This document shows positions 18,031 to 26,274 of a DNA stretch of 64,000 nt, one piece after another. Source of the DNA: Prevotella sp. GTDB lineage: Bacteria; Bacteroidota; Bacteroidia; Bacteroidales; Bacteroidaceae. The stretch covers positions 31,434 through 95,433 of the forward strand of contig JAFUAY010000032.1 of the NCBI GenBank assembly GCA_017460515.1, given 5' to 3'. A model generated the notes under the pieces. That model saw nothing but the letters and a program-made list of their open reading frames with translations. It did not search any database and had not been told where the DNA came from. The translations under genes were made by a program, and so were the position numbers. The stretch's first letter is position 1, and each line of letters opens with the position of its first letter.

Positions 18031-18897
18031 GATTTCTGACATACGCTGTAGTGTTGAGATGCGCGTGGGAACCAGCGGCAGTCGCAACACGTTCTCAATG
18101 AATCCCATCTCGTGCAGCATGGCTTTCACGCCAGCGGGGTTTCCGTCGACAAACAGCAGTGAGAACAAGTCCGTGAAACGGTGATGAATCTTTCGGGCAG
18201 GATCATATTCGCCATTCATCTGCAGTCGTATCATCTTCGAGAACTCCTTCGGCAGTGCGTTGCCAATCACTGAGATAACACCCACAGCACCACACGACAC
18301 CATTGGGAACGTCAGCGCGTCATCGCCTGAGATGACGTCAAAGTTCTTCGGCTTGTTCTTGATAATCTCGTCCACCTGTTCCAGGTTACCGCTGGCCTCC
18401 TTGATAGCCACGATATTATCACAGTCGCGAGCCAGTCTTACCGTTGTGGCAGCCTGCATATTCACACCCGTTCTGCCAGGTACGTTGTAGAGCACCACCG
18501 GCAGCTTCGTTGCAGCGGCAATCGCCTTGAAGTGCTGGTACAGGCCTTCCTGCGAGGGCTTGTTATAGTAAGGACAGACGCTCAGCACACCGTCGATGCC
18601 TCTGAAGTCGCCCACTTGCAGCTCCTTCACGACAGCAGCCGTATTGTAGCCACCGCATCCCATCAGGATGGGCACACGTCCACGTACGCGATCCACTATT
18701 AAGTCTTTAATCTTCTGTTTCTCGTCGGCAGTTAGTGTTGGTGTCTCGCCTGTCGTTGCAAGAATGCAGAAGAAGTCGGCACCGTTATCCAGTTGGTAAT
18801 CCACTAGTCGCTTGATTGCATCATAGTCAACTTCCCCTTGCTGGGTGAAGGGAGTGATGAGGGCAATACCTAAGCCCTTGAAAATGTTACGTACCAT
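18010..18897 (-). CDS. dapA: 4-hydroxy-tetrahydrodipicolinate synthase
   Basis: The 295-residue protein matches DapA in length and motifs: TTGETPTLT near residue 45, the catalytic Tyr in LYNVPGRTGVN near 137, and the Schiff-base Lys in IVAIKEASGN near 165. It condenses pyruvate with aspartate semialdehyde in the lysine/diaminopimelate pathway in the cytoplasm. It is a single gene, divergent from uxuA, and its stop codon is embedded in a strong hairpin terminator. Confidence 0.93.
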   Translation of the reverse strand: MVRNIFKGLGIALITPFTQQGEVDYDAIKRLVDYQLDNGADFFCILATTGETPTLTADEKQKIKDLIVDRVRGRVPILMGCGGYNTAAVVKELQVGDFRGIDGVLSVCPYYNKPSQEGLYQHFKAIAAATKLPVVLYNVPGRTGVNMQAATTVRLARDCDNIVAIKEASGNLEQVDEIIKNKPKNFDVISGDDALTFPMVSCGAVGVISVIGNALPKEFSKMIRLQMNGEYDPARKIHHRFTDLFSLLFVDGNPAGVKAMLHEMGFIENVLRLPLVPTRISTLQRMSEIMKELKI

Positions 18898-18923
18898 AAA
18901 AACGTCGTTGTCTAATTCGCGTG

Positions 18924-18931
18924 CAAAGGTA
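18924..18931 (-). promoter_or_regulatory. -7 box of dapA
   Basis: TACCTTTG on the minus strand, 26 bases before the ATG at 18897. Confidence 0.55.
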
Positions 18932-18990
18932 ATGATAAAAATTCAGAATCTTATGACAAATCAATAAAAAATTTCAAAGACTGTCGAAAT

Positions 18991-19004
18991 TGCAAACGTT
19001 TACA
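18991..19004. promoter_or_regulatory. LacI-family-like operator upstream of uxuA
   Basis: TGCAAACGTTTACA is a near-perfect palindrome centred on CG, the form bound by LacI/GalR regulators. It lies about 45 bases upstream of the uxuA -7 box. No LacI-family gene is in the window. Inference only. Confidence 0.4.
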
Positions 19005-19048
19005 CAAAATATTCCACTTTTCGTATTTATCGTTCCCGTTTTTCTCCC

Positions 19049-19056
19049 TACCTTTG
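19049..19056 (+). promoter_or_regulatory. -7 box of the uxuA-uxuB operon
   Basis: TACCTTTG, exact TAnnTTTG, 50 bases before ATG 19107. Confidence 0.55.
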
Positions 19057-19106
19057 CAATCGGAATTCAAACAACTTAAAACAACATTTATAAATTTTAC
19101 AGCTTT

Positions 19107-20360
19107 ATGGAAAGAACTTGGAGATGGTTTGGCAAGAAAGACAAGATCACACTTGCCATGCTGAGACAAATCGGAGTTGAGGGAATCGTTACTGCCCTTC
19201 ACGACGTTCCTAACGGTGAGGTTTGGACCCGCGAGAAGATTCGCGACCTGCGTGAGTATATCGAGAGCTACGGCATGCGCTGGAGCGTTGTCGAGAGCCT
19301 GCCCGTATGCGAGAGCATCAAGTACGGCGGACATGATCGTGACCATCTCATCGAGAACTACAAGGAGAGCCTGAAGAACCTCTCGCTCGAAGGCATCCAC
19401 TGTATCTGCTATAACTTCATGCCTGTGCTCGACTGGGCTCGTACCGACCTGCTCCATAACAATCCCAACGGAGCCACCAACCTCTACTTCAACTATGCCG
19501 AGTTTGCCTACTTCGACATCTATCTGCTGCAGCGCGAAGGTGCTCGTGAGGAATGGGCCAAGTTCCGTTTCCCCGAAGGCGTTGGCGAAGGCCGTAACGT
19601 GCTGGAGGAGTGCGACGCTCTGGCCAAGACCATGACACCTGAGAAGGACCACGCACTGGTAGAGAACATAGTCATCAAGACGCAGGGCTTCGTCTCCGGC
19701 AACTTCAAGGAGGGCGATGAGCATCCTCTGGAGCTGTTCCGTCAGCTGCTCGACCTCTACAAGGGTATCGACAAGCAGCAGCTGCGTGAGAACATGAAGT
19801 ACTTCCTGGAGGCTATCATGCCCACCTGTGAGGAGTACGGCATGAACATGTGCGTTCACCCCGACGATCCCCCCATCGAAATTCTCGGCCTGCCCCGCAT
19901 CGTTCGCACCCAGGAGGACATCCAGTGGTTCCTCAATGCTGTGCCCAACAAGCATAACGGTCTGACCTTCTGTGCAGGTTCGCTCTCAGCAGGCGCCTAT
20001 AATAATGTGGTTGAGCTGGCTAAGGAGTTCGCTCCCCGCACCCACTTCGTCCACCTGCGTTCGTGCCATATCTTCCCCAATGGCGACTTCACCGAGGCAA
20101 GTCATCTGGGCGGACGTGCCGACCTGATTGAACTCTGCCGTATCTTCGAGAAAGAGAACCCGCAGCTGCCCATGCGTGTCGACCACGGTATGACCTTCAC
20201 CGACGAGCCTGGAGGCATCATGGACGAGTCGAGTCACGGCCACAACGCCGGCTATACCCTACTCGGCCGTATGTTCGCCCTCGGACAGGTACAGGGCATC
20301 CTCGCCACCGTCGACCGCGAACTTGGCATCGAATATAAGCAGCCAGGATTCTTTGACTAA
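19107..20360 (+). CDS. uxuA: Mannonate dehydratase
   Basis: The 417-residue protein converts D-mannonate to 2-keto-3-deoxygluconate. It starts MERTWRWFGKKDKITL, typical of UxuA, and keeps the metal-binding segments CVHPDDPPIEILGLPRI near 250, HLRSCHIFPNGDFTEASHLGG near 315, and MRVDHGMTF near 355. Cytoplasmic. uxuB follows after 45 bases filled by a heptamer repeat, giving a two-gene glucuronate pathway operon with a LacI-type operator upstream. An isomerase (uxaC) is not in the window. Confidence 0.94.
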   Translation: MERTWRWFGKKDKITLAMLRQIGVEGIVTALHDVPNGEVWTREKIRDLREYIESYGMRWSVVESLPVCESIKYGGHDRDHLIENYKESLKNLSLEGIHCICYNFMPVLDWARTDLLHNNPNGATNLYFNYAEFAYFDIYLLQREGAREEWAKFRFPEGVGEGRNVLEECDALAKTMTPEKDHALVENIVIKTQGFVSGNFKEGDEHPLELFRQLLDLYKGIDKQQLRENMKYFLEAIMPTCEEYGMNMCVHPDDPPIEILGLPRIVRTQEDIQWFLNAVPNKHNGLTFCAGSLSAGAYNNVVELAKEFAPRTHFVHLRSCHIFPNGDFTEASHLGGRADLIELCRIFEKENPQLPMRVDHGMTFTDEPGGIMDESSHGHNAGYTLLGRMFALGQVQGILATVDRELGIEYKQPGFFD

Positions 20361-20402
20361 TTAAGAGTTAAGAGTTAAGAGTTAAGAATTAAGAGTTAAG
20401 AA
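20361..20402 (+). repeat. Heptamer tandem repeat (TTAAGAG)6 between uxuA and uxuB
   Basis: Six 7-base units start immediately after the uxuA stop and end three bases before the uxuB ATG; four read TTAAGAG and two TTAAGAA. Copy-number change would alter spacing and the sequence just before the uxuB start. Confidence 0.93.
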
Positions 20403-20405
20403 AGA

Positions 20406-21992
20406 ATGAAACTGAACGACATATTTAGCGGTAATTACAATGCCGCAGAATGGGAGCAGAAAGGTTATGAGCTCCCCAAATTCGACATCAAGGCCCTTCG
20501 CGAGAAGACAGCTAAGGAACCCACATGGGTACACTTCGGCGGAGGCAACATCTTCCGCGCTTTCCCCGCCGCCATCCTCAACGATGCCCTGAACACGGGC
20601 AAGTATGATCGTGGTGTCATCGTAGCTGAGACCTTCGACTTCGAAGTCATCGACAAGGCCTACGCACCCTACAACAACCTGTCACTCTGTGTCAATCTCT
20701 GCTCCGACGGCTCTATCGAGAAGAAGGTGATAGCATCCGTAACCGAAGCTTTAAAAGCAGATTCACAATTTGCTGACTGGCAGCGCCTTATCGAAATATT
20801 TAAGAATCCCTCTTTGCAGATGATTTCTTTCACCATCACGGAGAAAGGCTACACCTATAACGAGGCCGACCTGGCTCGCGGACTGAAGCCTCTATTCGCT
20901 ATGGGAAAGGTTTGCGCACTGCTTCTGGAGCGCTACAATGCCGGACAGCTGCCCCTCACCGTTCAGTCTATGGACAACTGCTCGCACAATGGCGACAAGG
21001 TGAAGGCAGGCATCTTTGCCTATGCCGAGCGCTGGGTCAGCGACGGACTCGTTCCCGCTGCCTTCCTCGACTACCTCAAGGACGAGAAGAAGGTGACCTT
21101 CCCCTGGTCTATGATTGACAAGATCACCCCTCGTCCCCACGAGAAGGTGAAGGAGTTGCTTGCTGCCGATGGCTTCGAGGACAACAACTATATCGAGACA
21201 GAGAAGCACACCTTCACAGCCCCCTTCGTCAACGCTGAGGAAGTGCAGTACCTCGTCATTGAGGACAACTACACCAACGGACGCCCCCCACTCGACCTGG
21301 GCGGTGCGCTCTATACCACCCGTGAGACTGTCGACAAGGTAGAGACCATGAAGGTCACCACCTGTCTGAACCCCCTCCATACCGCCATGTCTATCTATGG
21401 CTGCATGCTCGACTACACCCTTATCTCTGCCGAGATGAAAGACGACGACCTGCGCAGTTTCATACAGAAGATTGGCTATATCGAGGCTATGCCCGTGGTA
21501 GTCGATCCCGGTGTGCTGAACCCCTACGAGTTCATTGGCGACGTCATCAACCGTCGTCTGCCCAACCCCTTCATGCCCGATGCACCCCAGCGCATTGCTA
21601 TGGACACCTCTCAGAAGCTGCCCATCCGCTTCGGTGAGACTCTGAAGAAGTACTGTGCCCGTGGTCTCGACAAGTCGAACCTCGTGCTCATCCCCCTCAC
21701 CCTCGCTGGCTATGCACGCTACCTGAAGGGACTCAAGGACGACCTTACCACCTTCGAGCCTTCACCTGACCCCATGCTTGCTGAGCTGCAGGCCATCGTT
21801 GCTCCCCTCGAAATCGGCAAGCCCGATCAGGACTGGAGCTGCCTGAAGACGCTCTACAGCCGCAAGGACGTCTTTGGTATCGACCTCTACGAGGCTGGCC
21901 TGGGCACTCAGATTGAGGGCATGGTGAAAGAGCTTTATGCCGGCAAGGGTGCCGTTCGTGCCACGTTGCATAAGTATGTCTCTGCCCGATAG
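20406..21992 (+). CDS. uxuB: D-mannonate oxidoreductase (fructuronate reductase), mannitol dehydrogenase family
   Basis: The 528-residue protein belongs to the long-chain mannitol dehydrogenase family. Near the N-terminus WVHFGGGNIFRAFPA is the NAD-binding segment; the catalytic-region Lys lies within EKVKE/VVVDPGVLNPYEFIGDVINRRLPNPF. It reduces D-fructuronate to D-mannonate, feeding UxuA. It is co-transcribed with uxuA. Its TAG stop lies at the start of a 21-base two-copy repeat, and a strong terminator follows 62 bases later. Confidence 0.9.
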   Translation: MKLNDIFSGNYNAAEWEQKGYELPKFDIKALREKTAKEPTWVHFGGGNIFRAFPAAILNDALNTGKYDRGVIVAETFDFEVIDKAYAPYNNLSLCVNLCSDGSIEKKVIASVTEALKADSQFADWQRLIEIFKNPSLQMISFTITEKGYTYNEADLARGLKPLFAMGKVCALLLERYNAGQLPLTVQSMDNCSHNGDKVKAGIFAYAERWVSDGLVPAAFLDYLKDEKKVTFPWSMIDKITPRPHEKVKELLAADGFEDNNYIETEKHTFTAPFVNAEEVQYLVIEDNYTNGRPPLDLGGALYTTRETVDKVETMKVTTCLNPLHTAMSIYGCMLDYTLISAEMKDDDLRSFIQKIGYIEAMPVVVDPGVLNPYEFIGDVINRRLPNPFMPDAPQRIAMDTSQKLPIRFGETLKKYCARGLDKSNLVLIPLTLAGYARYLKGLKDDLTTFEPSPDPMLAELQAIVAPLEIGKPDQDWSCLKTLYSRKDVFGIDLYEAGLGTQIEGMVKELYAGKGAVRATLHKYVSAR

Positions 21993-22031
21993 ACCATCTA
22001 TATGAAAAAATAGACCATCTATTTTAAAAAC
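21990..22031 (+). repeat. 21-base direct repeat starting at the uxuB stop codon
   Basis: TAGACCATCTAT occurs at 21990-22001 (its TAG is the stop codon) and again at 22011-22022; the remaining 9 bases of each unit are A-rich and partly alike. Confidence 0.8.
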
Positions 22032-22053
22032 TTCATAAAGCATTTCAATGATT

Positions 22054-22091
22054 CGCTCCGGGTGTTGTGAAAACACTCGGAGCGTTTCTTT
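22054..22091 (+). terminator. Terminator of the uxuAB operon
   Basis: CGCTCCGGGTGTT / AACACTCGGAGCG forms a 13-base-pair stem with one G-U pair and a five-base loop, followed by TTTCTTT. Confidence 0.85.
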
Positions 22092-22106
22092 AGCTCCATA
22101 CAGATC

Positions 22107-22282
22107 AATCAATAGGCTTTTGAGTTGTAATCAATATGTTTTCACGTCGTAATCATAAGGCTTTTGCATCGTAATCATAAGGCTTTTGCATCGTAATCAT
22201 AAGGCTTTTGCATCGTAATCATAAGGCTTTTGCATCGTAATATCAAAGTAACTGGATCGTAATCTCAAAGCAACTGGATCAC
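22107..22282. repeat. 22-base tandem repeat array, eight units
   Basis: Eight consecutive 22-base units start at 22107, 22129, 22151, 22173, 22195, 22217, 22239 and 22261. The four central units are identical (aatcataaggcttttgcatc plus gt); the two at each end are degenerate. There are no spacers, so this is not a CRISPR array. Together with the block at 22340-22405 it fills most of the space between uxuB and the crp-like gene. Confidence 0.93.
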
Positions 22283-22328
22283 AGTATGTAACCATCTCTT
22301 TCATTTTTCATCTTTCATCTATCATCTT

Positions 22329-22481
22329 TCAATCATCTGAGCAAAACATAGTTTTTCTCATAGCAAAGCCTAGTTTTGCCCATAGCAAAACTAGGCTTTG
22401 CTCCCTGAGAACCTGTGCACTCGCACCAACACATACGGCGACGAGAACGAGCAGTGCGGTGACAATAGCTCTTTTATTCAT
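22329..22481 (-). pseudogene. Signal-peptide gene remnant running into 22-base repeats
   Basis: The minus strand encodes 50 residues: a clean signal peptide (MNKRAIVTALLVLVAVCVGASAQ) followed by about 27 residues coded by the 22-base repeat block. It looks like the 5' end of an exported-protein gene whose body was lost and replaced by repeats. A TACCTTTG box lies about 107 bases upstream and a strong hairpin lies in the leader. A functional small secreted peptide is possible but less likely. Confidence 0.45.
22340..22405. repeat. Second 22-base repeat block with a perfect 18-base inverted repeat
   Basis: Three units of 22 bases start at 22340, 22362 and 22384. Units 2 and 3 contain a perfect inverted repeat, AGCAAAGCCTAGTTTTGC (22362-22379) against 22385-22402, with loop CCATA. 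The GCAAA-GCCT core resembles the complement of the array at 22107. Confidence 0.85.
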
Positions 22482-22517
22482 ATTTATTTCTCTGTTGGTC
22501 ATTTACTTTTTTGAAAA

Positions 22518-22546
22518 GTAGTCCCCGTCATCACGACGGGAACTAC
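22518..22546 (-). terminator. Hairpin with T-tract, minus direction
   Basis: On the minus strand GTAGTTCCCGTC / GACGGGGACTAC pairs over 12 bases (one G-U) with a five-base loop and is followed by TTTTC. It can end crp-like transcripts and lies in the leader of the remnant gene at 22481. Confidence 0.65.
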
Positions 22547-22587
22547 CAGAATTAAAACGAGAGAGTCTTTATGAAAAAACTCGCGTG

Positions 22588-22595
22588 CAAAGGTA
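22588..22595 (-). promoter_or_regulatory. -7 box upstream of the signal-peptide remnant
   Basis: TACCTTTG on the minus strand, followed by a leader of about 100 bases that contains the 22518-22546 hairpin. Confidence 0.45.
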
Positions 22596-22695
22596 TGGAA
22601 AAAGAAAGGAACGACGAAGGGAGATAAGCGGAAGGTGGATGCCGAGGGCGAAAGTCTTTACTTTGGTAAAGGACTTGGAACAGCAGGCACTCAGA

Positions 22696-23268
22696 TTACC
22701 GCCCGAAGGTAATGTCACGCCGTATCATTGAAATGGTCTTTGGACTGATGTTGAGAAACGAGGCGATAACGTTGAGGGGCAGATGCTCAACAATTCCAGG
22801 ACAGCGGCGCATCAACAGCTCGTAGCGTTCGCGTGGTGTGGTTCGATGGAAGTCAAGATACCGGGCACGGGCCTGGTTGAGCAGGTGCTCGCCAATGATG
22901 CTGCGAAGCTCCATCGTGTCCGTATTCCGATAGTAGAAACACATCAGTTGTTCACCGCTAATCCTATGTACACGGCTGGGCATCATCGCCTCGATGGTGG
23001 TCTTAGACGGTTGGCGGTCAAGGCAGCTGGGATAGTCGCCCACGAACTCCCCCGCAAACGAGAACCACGTGATGTGCTCGTGCCTGTCACTGATGCCCCT
23101 TGTCACATACTTGAAGCAGCCCTCCACCACAAAGCCAAACCACTGTGACGGTTGACCCTCGCACTCTATCTGCTCGCCTTTCTGGTACTGCACACTTTGG
23201 CCTTCCTGCTCGCAAAAGACGCGTAGCTGCTTCACGTCAATGGTATTGATTCCGAATTTCTGTTCCAT
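22696..23268 (-). CDS. Crp/Fnr-family transcription regulator
   Basis: The 190-residue protein has a cyclic-nucleotide-binding-type beta-roll (about 15-115; YQKGEQIECEGQPSQWFGFVVEGCFKYV) and a C-terminal winged helix (HLPLNVIASFLNISPKTISMIRRDI). This is the form of the many Bacteroidetes Crp-like regulators that lack the canonical cAMP-contact residues (no FGE...RSA motif seen), so the ligand is unknown. It has a leader of about 270 bases with a small open frame, and a hairpin terminator lies about 150 bases beyond its stop. Confidence 0.85.
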   Translation of the reverse strand: MEQKFGINTIDVKQLRVFCEQEGQSVQYQKGEQIECEGQPSQWFGFVVEGCFKYVTRGISDRHEHITWFSFAGEFVGDYPSCLDRQPSKTTIEAMMPSRVHRISGEQLMCFYYRNTDTMELRSIIGEHLLNQARARYLDFHRTTPRERYELLMRRCPGIVEHLPLNVIASFLNISPKTISMIRRDITFGR

Positions 23269-23331
23269 ATTCTAATTTCTGTTCCTATTAATATATACAC
23301 TCAAATTGCGAAAAGATGACGTCCATTGGCG

Positions 23332-23451
23332 TTAATTCTTCTTAATCACGGGCATAAAGAAGACGCGGTGCTGATTCCGCATCCAGTCCAGAGGCATCGC
23401 CAAACGCCGTTCTCCCAGATAAAGTATCAGCCCGCGCCGAAACGCGAGCAT
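23332..23451 (-). CDS. 39-residue basic small open frame in the crp-like leader
   Basis: An ATG-started frame on the minus strand encodes MLAFRRGLILYLGERRLAMP through FFMPVIKKN. It lies between a TAACTTTG box and the crp-like gene, 63 bases before its ATG, so it would be on the same transcript. It is rich in Arg/Lys and hydrophobic residues and has no recognised family. It could be an upstream leader peptide or chance. Confidence 0.3.
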   Translation of the reverse strand: MLAFRRGLILYLGERRLAMPLDWMRNQHRVFFMPVIKKN

Positions 23452-23549
23452 CAACTTTTTTCTTCTCGGGAGATTATTTTGGCGAAATTCCTGGACTGAG
23501 AATCAAAAAGTCAACGCAACCTTCTTATGTCGTTTTGTCTATGTGGGTG

Positions 23550-23557
23550 CAAAGTTA
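23550..23557 (-). promoter_or_regulatory. -7 box of the crp-like transcript
   Basis: TAACTTTG on the minus strand. Just upstream, AACGCCA-TTCGTT-TTGGCGTT (about 23572-23592) forms a dyad that could be an operator. Confidence 0.5.
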
Positions 23558-23692
23558 CTTCATTTTTTTGAAACGCCATTCGTTTTGGCGTTAAAAGTAC
23601 AAAAAGAAATGTACGGAGTCACTATTTCAAAAAAGTTAAATCTACGACGTGGATTTAACGTTCAACGTCGATGATTTAACACCTCGTCAGAT

Positions 23693-26259
23693 TCAAAGTC
23701 TGTTCTTCTCGGCATTTCCGGCACCAGTACCCTTATACTTCGACGGAGTAACATTGAAGCGGTAGCGCAGGGAGAGCTGGATGCAACGGGAGTCGTTGTC
23801 CTCTGTCTTGCGGTACATCATCCTATTGCTGTAGAGCAAGACATGGTTGATGCCGCCATTAAAGAGATCATTTCCTGTCAATTTGACATTGAGACGGTGC
23901 TGGAAGAAGTCTTTACTGACACTAAGCGAGAGCATGGGATTGGTGCAGTCAACCCAAATGTTTGAGCCTGTATTGCCGTGAGTGTGCATGTTGAAGTCGG
24001 CCTGTATGAGCCAGTCGTGAGGCAGCGACACTATGTTACCCAGTTGTAGGGTCAGCATCGGATGGCTGAAACTCTTCTCCTGACCATTGAACAATGACTT
24101 GAACCAAGGTTTCATCAGCGACACGTTGTATTGTGGCGTCCACGTTATCCTGTCGCTTAATTTGACGTTCTTTTGTGCGCCCAAAGTAACAGTGAGCCAG
24201 TCGGCATGATCATAGTTCAGGTAAGTCACAAAATTCACCTTTGAATCCTCTTCCAAACTGCCCGCCGTATAAAGGATAGGATCAACACAATGGGAGAAGT
24301 TGGTCATCAGGTAGAGCCACTTCCACATCACCATTGCATTCAGGTTGTGGTACTTGATAGGCTTCAGATAGGGATTGCCCGTCTGTTGATTCAAACGATT
24401 CTCATATATGACATCGCTACTTAACTGCCAATATGAAGGACGTGTTGTCCGCTTTGCGTAGCTGAAAGAAAGCTGGAGATTCTTTGCTGACGTAGAAACA
24501 GAAAAGGACGGGAAGAAGTCATCGTAGGTACGGCACTGCTCATCACGACGAAGTCCATCAACAAAGTATTCTGACTCTACATGCTCATAGCGCAGCCCTG
24601 CCGACACCTGAAAACGTCCTAACTTTTGGCGCAGTTCAACAAAGGGAGCAATGTTGCTTTCGTGCTGTTCGTTGTTGCTGTTGGCAATGTATCCTTCCAG
24701 ATTGTCAAATCTGCTTTTCCAACGCGTATTGGTATACTCCTCGCCCACCTCAATTTGTCCTTTCCACAGTGGATGCGTGACAAAGAGTTTCTCAGCAAAC
24801 ATCTTACTACGTGTCTGATTCTCAGTATTCACGTCGCGGTCATCATACTCGGTACTAAGCTCTTGTTGCTGGTTGCGACTCAATTGTTTGCGAGAAGTAT
24901 AGTCAGCATTAAAATCGATGCTGAGTTGACCCACTTTGCCTATGTAGTAGAGATTAATCTGATGGTTGGGGGTGTTCTTGTCATGCCGAACGTTGTTGTT
25001 CTGTAGATGCTCGTATAGCTTTCCGTCAGCCAGTAAATCATCATCATACTCGCTGTGAGTCTTCACGTAGTCGTAAGTATTCTGATAGAATCCGCCGAAA
25101 GAGTGTTTATCGTTGATCTGGTAGTTGAAACCGAAGCGTCCTTCTAAAAAGGGATTACGTACATTATTCTTCTGCTTATTGTTAGTTACCCACAGTGTAT
25201 CGGCAAAGACAGTCTGTTCAAACTCGCCACGACCCATCGTTTGTTGTAGGCACCAAAGAGGTTGGCGAAAAGCTCCAGTCCGCCCGTCCGATAGGTCAGA
25301 TTGATGCGCTCGTTATTGGCATAGCCACGTCCACTGCGAGACCACGATGACTGCTCCACGCCCAGACCTTCGCCTGCTGCCCGTTTGGTGCGGATAATGA
25401 TGACAGCATTAACCGAAGCATCATAGCGAGCACCTGGATTCTGGATGACCTCGACACTGCGGATAAAGTCCGACTGTATGTTTCTCAGCTCGTTCAGGTC
25501 GGTCAGCTTGCGATTGTTCAGATAGATAAGCGGAGTCCCTTTGCCTAAGATTTCATAACCTTCGCCTCGCTTAGCAATCATAGGAACACGTGTAAGCACA
25601 TCCTCGGCAGTACCCATCCGTTCCATCACTGTTCCTTCCACATTCATCATCAGTGAATTACCTTGCAATACGACCTTGGGGCGTTCACCTTGTACAACCA
25701 CACCATTCAAGGTATAGTTATCTGGCTTCATTCTGATTGTTCCCAACACAGACTTTTCACACAGCCGATAAATAGTCTTGTAGCCCACGTAAGAGAAACG
25801 GACAAGCACTCGATTTTGCTCGTATGGAACAGCGAAATAGCCGCTCTCGTTACTAACGCCGCCACTGAGCAGTGTGGAGTCGGCAGGATTAAGGATAGCA
25901 ACATTGGCGTATGCCACGGGCTGCCCCTGTTCATCAATGATGGTCCCTGTCAAGTGGCGGTCGGTCTTATGGATACACTCCACGTAAATCTCGTTTGTTC
26001 CGCTTTTGACTACTCTGACAGGATAGAAACCTACTATCTGATCTAAGGCTTCGGGGATGGACTTGTTTTGAATATGGGTTGTTACCCTGAAGTCTTCAAG
26101 TTCATTATATATAAACGTGATGTCGTAATTGGTGGTTTGTGTCTGAATGTATTTCAAGGCATCAGAAAGGGTAACATCTTGAAAGTTGCGGGTAATTTTC
26201 TGCGCGTTTGCTGCTGATGCTATGGTGCACAATAATAGTATGAATGATAGTCTGTTCAT
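23693..26259 (-). pseudogene. TonB-dependent receptor with STN domain, interrupted by one frameshift near 25230
   Basis: Two overlapping minus-strand frames are halves of one receptor. The first (26259 down to 25186) carries a signal peptide (MNRLSFILLLCTIASAANAQ), an STN domain (to about 95), a carboxypeptidase-like domain (LTGTIIDEQGQPVAYANV), and a plug ending LELFANLFGAYNKR. The second (from 25237 to 23693) continues with GRGEFEQTVFADTLWVTNN and the outer-membrane beta-barrel to its end. Adding one base near 25230 (around CAAACGATGGG) restores about 855 residues. STN domains talk to an anti-sigma factor, and the anti-sigma and ECF sigma genes lie directly upstream. The break may be real decay or a sequencing/assembly error. 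Confidence 0.85.
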
Positions 26260-26274
26260 AATTGTTTGAGTGTA

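Noticed and set aside
18951-19955. A 334-codon open frame on the minus strand
   Set aside because: It lies antisense to uxuA, has no recognisable domain, and its composition (His/Val/Leu-rich) is typical of a frame opposite a high-G+C gene.
22107-22282. Possible CRISPR array
   Set aside because: The 22-base units follow each other with no spacers and no cas genes are near.
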